DNA of 43,791 nt, from positions 1-43,791 of the forward strand of contig CANGEF010000004.1 in assembly GCA_947452685.1 (NCBI GenBank). Reading direction: 5' to 3'. The translations under genes and the position numbers were made by a program. A model generated the notes under the pieces. It was not told where the DNA came from and made no database searches. It was given only the letters and a program-made list of their open reading frames with translations. Source of the stretch: Flavobacteriales bacterium (GTDB lineage: Bacteria > Bacteroidota > Bacteroidia > Flavobacteriales_D > Sanyastnellaceae). Shown one piece after another: positions 28,243-35,816 of this stretch (within the stretch, counting starts at the first letter, position 1; each line of letters opens with the position of its first letter).

Positions 28243-29160
28243 TTATTTTAGAACTACCTCTGATTTACCAATTAAATTTCCGCTCTCGTATATTTCTAAA
28301 CGGTAAGATCCTTTATCGAGCGCAGAAGTAGGAGTGAAATAGATGCTTACATCTGTGTCTTGACCTTGGTAGTCTATTTCACGAGAAGCACCAAAGGTGT
28401 CGGCTTGTCCGGTTGCAGTAAAGCTTCCACCTCCTTTTCCATTTAGCGTATTTCCGTTAGGCCCAATGACCTTGAGGTAAAGTGTTTTTCTACCTGGCTT
28501 CACAATTCTATTTTCACGCAAGGTGAATGAAGTTTTAATCATGGAAGATTTTCTTGCTTGTTCAGTTGCTACTTCAGCACCACTGTTCCTTGCAAAAACA
28601 CCCGAAGAAGAAAATCCGCCAGTGGATAATACAGAACCGGCTTTAACAATTTCTTTGGTTGAATTCAAATCGGTTTCTAACGTTTTACTTCTGTTCTCTG
28701 CGGCCACAGCTTGTTGCTTCGCTTGTTGCCCCTCTGCAAACAATCGGTCGTTGTCTTGCTGAAGGGAGTCGATTTGATGAATGTATCCCTTCATAATGTT
28801 GCGCAGGGTTTGTGTTTCTGCCAGAAGTTTTTTAATGTCGTAATCTTTGTTTTTCGCACGTTTCAACAACCCTTCGATTTGCGTTCTTTGGGCTTCAATT
28901 TGCGCCATCATTTCTGTGTTATCTGTAGTAAGCGTGTCGTACATCATTTTCATGCTTGTTAACGAATCTTCTGCGAGCTTGTACAATTCAATAATTTGCT
29001 CCGGCGTAGCATTAGCGGCGTCCATGGCTAGTACATTCAAGGCACCCATGCTATTTTCTAAAGTAACTATTCGATCTCTACTTACTTTCACCCAGAAGGC
29101 AAGACCTAGGCACATAGCTCCTAATAAGCTTATTACTATGATGGCAACTTTTTTATTCAT
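28243..29160 (-). CDS. membrane-anchored coiled-coil protein of unknown function
   Basis: Start revised to MNKKVAIIVISLLGAMCLGLAFWV (TM), long coiled coil, C-terminal beta domain. Confidence 0.75.
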   Translation of the reverse strand: MNKKVAIIVISLLGAMCLGLAFWVKVSRDRIVTLENSMGALNVLAMDAANATPEQIIELYKLAEDSLTSMKMMYDTLTTDNTEMMAQIEAQRTQIEGLLKRAKNKDYDIKKLLAETQTLRNIMKGYIHQIDSLQQDNDRLFAEGQQAKQQAVAAENRSKTLETDLNSTKEIVKAGSVLSTGGFSSSGVFARNSGAEVATEQARKSSMIKTSFTLRENRIVKPGRKTLYLKVIGPNGNTLNGKGGGSFTATGQADTFGASREIDYQGQDTDVSIYFTPTSALDKGSYRLEIYESGNLIGKSEVVLK

Positions 29161-29237
29161 AAGACAGGTTTTCAGCGAAAATACAATTATTTGCAACGAA
29201 GAGTATTGAAAAGATACGGATTATTCAAGAATGAATG

Positions 29238-29245
29238 TATATTTG
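29238..29245 (+). promoter_or_regulatory. -7 element TATATTTG of tRNA-Cys
   Basis: TAnnTTTG match 11 nt upstream of the mature tRNA 5' end. Confidence 0.6.
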
Positions 29246-29256
29246 CCATTCGCAAG

Positions 29257-29327
29257 GGTCCTGTGGCCGAGCGGCTAGGCAGAGCTCTGCAAAAGCTCGT
29301 ACAGCGGTTCGAATCCGCTCGGGACCT
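29257..29327 (+). tRNA. tRNA-Cys(GCA)
   Basis: Acceptor GGTCCTG/CGGGACC with U73, anticodon stem GAGCT/AGCTC, loop CTGCAAA (anticodon GCA), T arm AGCGG-TTCGAAT-CCGCT; CCA not encoded. Confidence 0.97.
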
Positions 29328-29337
29328 CAAAAACAAA

Positions 29338-29361
29338 ACACCTCTTCGGAGGTGTTTTTTT
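29338..29361. terminator. terminator after tRNA-Cys, probably bidirectional
   Basis: ACACCTC-TTCG-GAGGTGT followed by T-run and preceded by A-rich stretch. Confidence 0.92.
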
Positions 29362-30493
29362 ATGCCTTTTCTTTTCGGTTCAGCAACCGAAAAATGCGCA
29401 TGGACAATTCGAAGAAAAGAATTTTATTGTTAACGTTTTGGCCAACGCTGCGATGCGCGGCCTCTAACTCGAGCATGATTTCTTCAATGTTCAAGTGATT
29501 AATGAATGGCGAGAACTTTTGAGCAAAGGCTTTTTCACTTGAAGTAAATCGAGAGATGTTTTCAGTAGTGTAATTCAAGATTAGGTTTTGACGCATTTGA
29601 TCCAAGGCATACAATAGGAAATGTTTCAAATCTTCGCGTGTCAGCTCATTCATTTTTTCAGACCAGGCGTGCAAAGCAGGAACATTTTTAGAATAGCAGT
29701 GTCTCATCCAATTTTGGAATTGCATTGCGAAAAATTCATTCGGATCGTTGTTTTCTCGAAGGCGCATAGCAATGTCCCAACTTCCATCTGCATAGTGAGC
29801 AATATCAGCAATTTTGTGTTCATCTACACCTAAGTGCTTGAGCCCTTCAGAGAGGGATGCTTCATCAATCTTCGGAATTTGAATTACCTGAACCCGCGAC
29901 AGTATTGTATTTAGAATGTTTTCAGAGGAGTTTGCTGTAAAGAAAAAAAGAGTATTTGCGGGTGGCTCTTCAACAATTTTCAGGAGTTTGTTTGCAACGT
30001 TTTCCCCAATCATTTCGGCCATCCAAATGATCATAATTTTATATCCCCCTTCGAACGATTTCAAAGACAGTTTTCTCACAATATTTGCCGCTTCGTGTAC
30101 AGAGAAAAGAAGTTGTTTGTTGTCTTTTGAAAGTTCTTTGGTCCAGTCTTCTACACCGAAATAGGGTGAAAGCAAAAGTCTGTTTCTCCACTCTGTACCA
30201 AAGTCATCTGAGATGGTTTCTTTAGGATTCGGTTTATTGAAAAATGGAAAACTGAAATGAAGATCGGCGAATTGCAAAGAGCTGTTTTTTTTGCAGGTGG
30301 GGCAGGTGCCGCAAGAGTCTTCAGTTGTGGCATTCGGACAATTGATAAATTGTGCATAGGCTAGTGCCAATGCTAAATTCCCCGAACCTTCAGGCCCAAG
30401 AAATAATTGCGCATGCGCGATACGATCTTCCGCTTTTGCTTTGCGCAAGCGGTCAATTACATCTTTTTGTCCAATGATATCTGCGAACCTCAT
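29360..30493 (-). CDS. holB: DNA polymerase III subunit delta'
   Basis: Start revised to MRFADIIGQKDVIDRLRKA; LFLGPEGSGNLALALAYAQ, Cys4 zinc cluster CPNATTEDSCGTCPTC, LKIVEEPPANTLFFFT. Confidence 0.92.
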   Translation of the reverse strand: MRFADIIGQKDVIDRLRKAKAEDRIAHAQLFLGPEGSGNLALALAYAQFINCPNATTEDSCGTCPTCKKNSSLQFADLHFSFPFFNKPNPKETISDDFGTEWRNRLLLSPYFGVEDWTKELSKDNKQLLFSVHEAANIVRKLSLKSFEGGYKIMIIWMAEMIGENVANKLLKIVEEPPANTLFFFTANSSENILNTILSRVQVIQIPKIDEASLSEGLKHLGVDEHKIADIAHYADGSWDIAMRLRENNDPNEFFAMQFQNWMRHCYSKNVPALHAWSEKMNELTREDLKHFLLYALDQMRQNLILNYTTENISRFTSSEKAFAQKFSPFINHLNIEEIMLELEAAHRSVGQNVNNKILFFELSMRIFRLLNRKEKA

Positions 30494-30516
30494 TTCATTG
30501 CGAAGATAACAGAAGT

Positions 30517-31179
30517 TTAATCGAATATTTCGTGAAACATTTCCAATGAGTTTAAGCGAATGGAAGTGTCTAGATGGGAGGAACAAAATGCGATAAGCTC
30601 TTCTAGCAAGGACTTGCGCTGATCGCGATTTAACGCGCTTTGCACCTCATTTTCTATAGGATTTGAAATGAAGAGTTGAAGGGCTTTGTGAAGCAATGCT
30701 TCATCGGTTCGTGTGTTCTCAAATGTTAGTTCATATTCATCGCTTAGAAACCCCATTTCCATAGCGAATTGTGCAAGGAAGTGAATGGGAAGAGTGCCTG
30801 TTTTTTCAGATGAATCGAGTCGCTGGGTTGTTTTTTGAATGAGATGAAATACCTCTTCGTTCACGTAGTGTTCAGGTAAACACCGGTAGAGAAACTCTGC
30901 AATGAAAAGCGCAACAGTAGATTTTTCAACTTGAAAAGGAATGCTCGTATAGACTTCGCTGAGGCTCATGTCTTTCGCGATTTCTAGCTTTCCATCTTGT
31001 TTTTTTCCAGAAAACTGAATGGCGTTCAGGGGTTGGAAGAATGAAATGTTTTCACCTTTTTTTCCAGTTCGAAATAAGAAAGTTTGAACGCCGTATTCTA
31101 AAGTAAACACATGCGCCAAACGAAGTGAATCTTTGAATTTTCGGCTTGAAAGCACGTATGCGTTTACTCGTTCTGTCAT
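30517..31179 (-). CDS. recO: DNA repair protein RecO
   Basis: Start revised to MTERVNAYVLSSRKFKDSLRLAHVFTLEYG; RecO-like architecture. Confidence 0.85.
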   Translation of the reverse strand: MTERVNAYVLSSRKFKDSLRLAHVFTLEYGVQTFLFRTGKKGENISFFQPLNAIQFSGKKQDGKLEIAKDMSLSEVYTSIPFQVEKSTVALFIAEFLYRCLPEHYVNEEVFHLIQKTTQRLDSSEKTGTLPIHFLAQFAMEMGFLSDEYELTFENTRTDEALLHKALQLFISNPIENEVQSALNRDQRKSLLEELIAFCSSHLDTSIRLNSLEMFHEIFD

Positions 31180-31290
31180 GTTTTTCCCCAATGAAATTGG
31201 GCCATTCAAAAATAATAATAAAAAAACGTAACCTTTATTTCACACTTGGGGTATAAGACTATGAATGCTGTAGAGAACATTCAAAAGTTT

Positions 31291-31373
31291 TACTCTCCCT
31301 AAAAAACAAAGAGTAGATTTTTTCAAATAGGTAAGGTTTAGTTATTCATTCTTCGTTCATCTAGTATGAATAA
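31291..31373. repeat. two intergenic inverted repeats
   Basis: TACTCT/AGAGTA (31291-31296, 31310-31315) and TTATTCAT/ATGAATAA (31342-31349, 31366-31373). Confidence 0.6.
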
Positions 31374-31384
31374 AGAGTGATTCT

Positions 31385-31424
31385 AAAAAGGGGTCGTTTT
31401 GGGAGAGGCGGCCTCTTTTTTTTT
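31385..31424. terminator. putative bidirectional terminator
   Basis: AAAAAGGGG ... CCTCTTTTT outer stem, inner AGAGG-CGG-CCTCT, T-run on + strand. Confidence 0.5.
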
Positions 31425-31821
31425 AACTCTTCAGCGAAACGTCTACTAAGAATTTCTTTCCAATTGTTTTCCTTCCCAACAATACCGGATATCTCATTCC
31501 TGATCTGTTCGTAAACGAAATTTCCGATTGAATCTTTTTCTTGTGAATGAGTATCAGCGTTCGTACACAATACCGTTCTTCTGTTTGTCCGAACGAATTT
31601 TTGATTGTCCTTTTTTGAAATTTTCGATATTGGAGCACAACAGGATTTCCCGATTCCCATTGAATAGTTACTTCAAGAACTTCCTTCCCATTCACCTCTT
31701 TTATTGTGCACGATTCGCAATGCACAGCGGTGCGAAATGCTCCTGTATCTATTTTGGCTCGAACATTTACCCCGCTTAATTGAGGAAGTTGAATAATGGT
31801 TTTGCGACCAATGACGTTCAT
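31423..31821 (-). CDS. retropepsin-like 'ATP-dependent zinc protease' family protein (PF05618-like)
   Basis: RAKIDTGAFRTAVHC, ERYCVRTLI, NRSGMRYPVLLGRKTIGKKFLVDV. Confidence 0.85.
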   Translation of the reverse strand: MNVIGRKTIIQLPQLSGVNVRAKIDTGAFRTAVHCESCTIKEVNGKEVLEVTIQWESGNPVVLQYRKFQKRTIKNSFGQTEERYCVRTLILIHKKKIQSEISFTNRSGMRYPVLLGRKTIGKKFLVDVSLKS

Positions 31822-31823
31822 GA

Positions 31824-32273
31824 CTAACTCAAAAGTCTCTTCACTGTTTCAGAGATTGCTTTTCCGTCTGCCTTACCAGTTAAGGCCTTTGAAGCAACAC
31901 CCATTACTTTTCCAAGATCGCTTGGAGAGCTAGCTCCAACTTGCGCAATGAAGTTTTTGATTTCAGCTTCAAGTTCTTCCGGAGTTAATTGAGCGGGTAA
32001 GTACGCCGCTATAACATTTGCTTGCAATTGCTCTTCTTCGAGAAGATCTGGACGGTTTTGAGCTTTGTAAATTTCAATAGATTCTTGGCGTTGTTTGAAC
32101 AGTTTGTTCAAGATAGCAACCGATTTTGTGTCGTCTACAGCGCCATCTCCTCCGTCTTTCGTCATCTCTAGAAGTAGCTTGCTTTTGATGTCTCTTAAAG
32201 CCATTAGCTTATCTTTCTCTCCGGCTTTCATGGCCAATTTCAAATCTTCGTTAATTCTTTCTTGTATAGACAT
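31824..32273 (-). CDS. GatB/YqeY domain-containing protein
   Basis: Start revised to MSIQERINEDLKLAMKAGEKDKLMALRDIKS; LPAQLTPEELEAEIK, DLGKVMGVASKALTGKADGK. Confidence 0.93.
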   Translation of the reverse strand: MSIQERINEDLKLAMKAGEKDKLMALRDIKSKLLLEMTKDGGDGAVDDTKSVAILNKLFKQRQESIEIYKAQNRPDLLEEEQLQANVIAAYLPAQLTPEELEAEIKNFIAQVGASSPSDLGKVMGVASKALTGKADGKAISETVKRLLS

Positions 32274-32366
32274 GTGTTCAAATTTTAGTTCTGCAAGTTT
32301 AGTAATTTCTTCTTTATTAAAAGGCCATTGGTGAAAAGTTTCAATGCGAGCCTTTAGAAAAGGAAA

Positions 32367-32392
32367 TATCTTTGACCGAACGAACATTCGGT
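32367..32392 (+). promoter_or_regulatory. tetR promoter -7 box TATCTTTG with abutting operator-like palindrome ACCGAA-N6-TTCGGT
   Basis: TATCTTTG at 32367-32374; perfect inverted repeat 32375-32380 / 32387-32392, immediately before ATG 32394. Confidence 0.65.
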
Positions 32393-32393
32393 T

Positions 32394-32957
32394 ATGGCAA
32401 AAGAAATTTCAAGAAGAGACAAGGTTGTAAACACAGCTTTAAAATTAATTTCCAACGGAGGCTTTCACGCTTCCCCAATGTCTGAATTAGCGAAGCTTTC
32501 AGGTGTTGCAGTAGGAACAATTTATCATCACTTCCCAAGTAAAGAAGATTTATTCGAAAGTCTTTATGTGGAAACATGCACAGAAGCTGCTCGTGCGCTG
32601 CACGAATCGCTTACGGTGAAAGGAAAAGAAGTACAACGTTTGACACAAGCGTGGCTAGCATTGTATGGTTATTTTGCGTCTTCGCCTTTGCGCTATTTCG
32701 CAGTAATTCAGTATCGAAACTCTCCGTTGTACAGTAAGAACAAAGAGATGGAAGATGCCTTCTCTGCCTTAACTGCCTTGTTGAAGGAAGGACAAAAGAC
32801 TACGAAATTCAAAAAAATGAATGTTGCTTTTCAGTTTGAGTTGGTTCTTTCAAGTGTATTTGCAGTGGTAAGATTGAAGGTGGTAGAGAAGAAGAAAATA
32901 ACAGAGAGTGAAGTGAGAGAAATGGCAGATGCTATTATTCAGTCTATTCGGAAATAA
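32394..32957 (+). CDS. TetR/AcrR family transcriptional regulator
   Basis: N-terminal HTH: VNTALKLISNGGFHASPMSELAKLSGVAVGTIYHHFPSKEDLFESLY. Confidence 0.93.
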   Translation: MAKEISRRDKVVNTALKLISNGGFHASPMSELAKLSGVAVGTIYHHFPSKEDLFESLYVETCTEAARALHESLTVKGKEVQRLTQAWLALYGYFASSPLRYFAVIQYRNSPLYSKNKEMEDAFSALTALLKEGQKTTKFKKMNVAFQFELVLSSVFAVVRLKVVEKKKITESEVREMADAIIQSIRK

Positions 32958-32982
32958 CAGAAAGAATCTATTCGAAAATCAA

Positions 32983-33013
32983 GTGAATTACCTACGAATT
33001 CACATTAATTTTG
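32983..33013 (+). promoter_or_regulatory. inverted repeat GTGAATT-ACCTACG-AATTCAC and -7 box TAATTTTG upstream of lpxC
   Basis: Perfect 7-bp arms at 32983-32989 and 32997-33003; TAATTTTG at 33006-33013; ATG at 33018. Confidence 0.55.
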
Positions 33014-33017
33014 CAGC

Positions 33018-34439
33018 ATGTCTTCAAAACAGAGAACAGTAAAATCGCCAATCGTATTCAACGGAGTTGGCTTACACACCGGAGAGCCCGTAACGCTTAC
33101 AATTTGCCCAGCTCCAGAAAATCATGGTTACAAATTTCAGCGAGTAGATTTAGAGGGGTCACCAACCATTGATGCAGATTGTGATCGGGTTATTGGAACA
33201 CAAAGAGGTACAACTATAGAGCAGAATGGTGCGCGCGTTTATACAACCGAACATGTTTTAGCTGCTCTTTATGGAAGCCTCGTAGACAATGCACTTCTTC
33301 AAATTACCGGTCCGGAAATTCCTATTATGGATGGTAGCGCTTGGCCATTTGTTGAGGCTATTGAAGCTTGCGGATTTGAAGATCAAAACGCAGAAAGAAA
33401 ATATATTGTCTTAGACGAAAACATCGCATTTGAAGATACTGAGAAGGGTGTTGAAATGTTGGCAGTTCCTACGAATGGCGGGGAATACAGAGTAACTGTA
33501 ATGGTTGACTACAATTCACCAATATTGGGAACACAACATGCCCAAATGTATAATTTGGATCAGTTTTCAAGTGAGATTTCGAGATGCAGAACATTTGTTT
33601 TTTTACGTGAATTGGAGTTGTTGGCAAAAAATGGTCTTATTAAGGGCGGAAGCCTTGATAACGCCATTGTAATGGTAGACAAGGAATATTCCGAGAGTCA
33701 GATTAAAGATATCTTGAAGGAATTAGGCCGGGAAGAAATAGATGTGAAAGTGGAGGGAATTGGAGTGTTGAATACCATTAAACTTCAATATGAAAACGAA
33801 CCGGCACGTCATAAGCTTCTCGATATTATTGGTGATTTAGCACTTACGGGAAAATTCTTACGCGGACATGTTTTGGCTGCGAGACCAGGACACCACGGCA
33901 ACGTAGCTTTTGCAAAGGTTTTGAAAGCTTGGGACAAAAAGCGCCAGTCTGCCGTTTCCTTTGACTTAACCAAAACTGTTTTCGACATCAATCAAATTAG
34001 CAAGATGCTTCCGCATCGTTACCCATTTTTATTGGTAGATCGCGTGATAGCCATGGACAACGAGAGTATTGTTGGATTGAAGAATGTAACCATGAATGAG
34101 CCATTCTTTCAAGGACACTTTCCAGACAATCCGGTAATGCCAGGTGTGTTGCAAATTGAAGCTATGGCTCAAGTGGGTGGAATTTTTGCTCTTAGTCAGG
34201 TTGAAGACCCTGAATTATACAGCACTTATTTCATGAAAATAGACGGAGTGAAATTCAAACAAAAAGTTCTACCGGGTGACACTGTAATTTTCCATTTAAA
34301 ACTTGAATCGCCTATTCGACGAGGTTTAGTGAATATGCGTGGAGTGGCCTATGTAAACGGAAAAGAAGTTGGTGAAGCAACCATGTTAGCACAAGTGGTG
34401 AAAGATAAAGTACCCGCACAAACAACAGAAAAAGCATGA
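33018..34439 (+). CDS. lpxC-fabZ: bifunctional UDP-3-O-acyl-N-acetylglucosamine deacetylase / 3-hydroxyacyl-ACP dehydratase
   Basis: LpxC motifs (FNGVGLHTGEPV, TTEHVLAALYG, HKLLDIIGDLAL) fused to FabZ (LPHRYPFLLVDRV, GHFPDNPVMPGVLQIEAMAQ). Confidence 0.96.
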   Translation: MSSKQRTVKSPIVFNGVGLHTGEPVTLTICPAPENHGYKFQRVDLEGSPTIDADCDRVIGTQRGTTIEQNGARVYTTEHVLAALYGSLVDNALLQITGPEIPIMDGSAWPFVEAIEACGFEDQNAERKYIVLDENIAFEDTEKGVEMLAVPTNGGEYRVTVMVDYNSPILGTQHAQMYNLDQFSSEISRCRTFVFLRELELLAKNGLIKGGSLDNAIVMVDKEYSESQIKDILKELGREEIDVKVEGIGVLNTIKLQYENEPARHKLLDIIGDLALTGKFLRGHVLAARPGHHGNVAFAKVLKAWDKKRQSAVSFDLTKTVFDINQISKMLPHRYPFLLVDRVIAMDNESIVGLKNVTMNEPFFQGHFPDNPVMPGVLQIEAMAQVGGIFALSQVEDPELYSTYFMKIDGVKFKQKVLPGDTVIFHLKLESPIRRGLVNMRGVAYVNGKEVGEATMLAQVVKDKVPAQTTEKA

Positions 34440-35215
34440 GCAACTTAGCACAAATTCATTCCGATGCTAAAATTGGTGAGGGCGTTGAAATAGGTCCATT
34501 TACCACCATTTATGGCGATGTTGTGATTGGAGATGGAACGTGGATAGGTCCTAACGTAACCATTATGGATGGTGCGCGAATAGGGAAGAACTGTCGCATT
34601 TTTCCTGGAGCAGTTATTTCTGCTATTCCTCAAGATTTGAAATTTGCCGGTGAAAAGACAACCGTAGAGATTGGAGATAACACCACCATTCGCGAGTGCT
34701 GCACCTTGAACCGTGGAACCAAAGATCGCATGACCACAAAAGTGGGAAGCAATTGTTTGCTAATGGCCTATGTGCATTTAGCGCATGATGCATTTGTTGG
34801 TGATAATTGTGTGATTGCGAATTCAGCAAACATTGCTGGTCATGTTACCATTGGAAATTGGGTAGTTGTTGAAGGTGTTGTTGCCGTTCAGCAGTTTATT
34901 GAAATTGGCGATCACGCGTTTATTGCAGGAGGTTCGTTGGTTAGAAAGAATGTTCCACCATTTATTAAAGTTGCGCGCGAACCGCTCAGTTTCATTGGTG
35001 TGAACAGCATAGGTCTTCGAAGAAGAGGCTATTCAGACGAGCAAGTTACCCGATTGGAAGATATCTATCGCGCATTATTTGTGCACAACAACAGCTTAGC
35101 GGCAGGAGTAAAACAAATTGTTGAGACCCTTCCGGAATCTGATGAAAAGCAAGTTGTCTTAGCATTTATTGAGCGCTCTGAAAAGGGCATTGTACGCGGC
35201 GCACAGACCACATAA
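34436..35215 (+). CDS. lpxA: acyl-ACP--UDP-N-acetylglucosamine O-acyltransferase
   Basis: Hexapeptide repeats, FAGEKTTVEIGDNTTIRECCTLNRGT, AHDAFVGDNCVIANSANIAGHV. Confidence 0.95.
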   Translation: MSNLAQIHSDAKIGEGVEIGPFTTIYGDVVIGDGTWIGPNVTIMDGARIGKNCRIFPGAVISAIPQDLKFAGEKTTVEIGDNTTIRECCTLNRGTKDRMTTKVGSNCLLMAYVHLAHDAFVGDNCVIANSANIAGHVTIGNWVVVEGVVAVQQFIEIGDHAFIAGGSLVRKNVPPFIKVAREPLSFIGVNSIGLRRRGYSDEQVTRLEDIYRALFVHNNSLAAGVKQIVETLPESDEKQVVLAFIERSEKGIVRGAQTT

Positions 35216-35816
35216 GTTGCAAATAGAACTTCAAAATATTGGAAAGAAGTTCGGCGGAAAATATATTTTTCGTCATTTGGAACGAACCTTTCATTCAGGA
35301 GATCACATTGGAATTGTAGGTCAAAACGGCTCTGGAAAATCTACATTGGTTCAAATTATTTCCGGATACCTATCTGCGTCTGAAGGCATGATTACCTACG
35401 AAGGAATTTCTTCGGATCAAATCTGGAAAAACATTTCACTCTGTTCACCAGCCATGGGACTGTACGAAGACTTTACGTTGCTTGAGCACCTTCAATTCAC
35501 ACACGGATTGAAACCTTTTGAGTCTACCTATTTAGTAAATGAAATTCCTGAAATTCTTCAACTTGAAAAACACGCCAACAAGGAGTTGAAATATTTTTCA
35601 AGTGGAATGAAACAGCGCGTGAAGTTGGGAACAGCCCTGTTGTCGAATGTTTCCTGCGTCTTCCTAGATGAACCTTGCGCGCATCTCGATAAAGAAGCGG
35701 AAAAGTGGTTTTCTGAATTTGTTATTTCAAGTAAGAAAAGTAAAACCGTTATCGTTGCGTCTAACGCTTCAGAGTCTGAATTGACGGGGTGCACAGATGT
35801 TTGGACACTGAGTTAA
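35169..35816 (+). CDS. ABC transporter ATP-binding protein (start uncertain; TTG at 35217 would avoid the lpxA overlap)
   Basis: Walker A GQNGSGKST, signature YFSSGMKQRVKLG, Walker B VSCVFLDEP. Confidence 0.9.
   Translation: MSALKRALYAAHRPHKLQIELQNIGKKFGGKYIFRHLERTFHSGDHIGIVGQNGSGKSTLVQIISGYLSASEGMITYEGISSDQIWKNISLCSPAMGLYEDFTLLEHLQFTHGLKPFESTYLVNEIPEILQLEKHANKELKYFSSGMKQRVKLGTALLSNVSCVFLDEPCAHLDKEAEKWFSEFVISSKKSKTVIVASNASESELTGCTDVWTLS

Noticed and set aside
29191-29498. Two + strand ORFs (80 and 87 aa) across tRNA-Cys
   Set aside because: They translate through the tRNA and its terminator.
30531-30539. CGTGAAACA, a parS half-site near the holB/recO junction
   Set aside because: The left half is TATTTC without the central AC, so there is no full palindrome; treated as chance.
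31361-31660. 99-aa minus-strand ORF overlapping the zinc-protease-like gene
   Set aside because: Out-of-frame with the conserved DTGAFRTAVH frame and runs through the putative terminator.
33018-34439. LpxC-FabZ fusion as a novelty
   Set aside because: This bifunctional fusion is already well known in Bacteroidetes, so it is annotated but not claimed as new.
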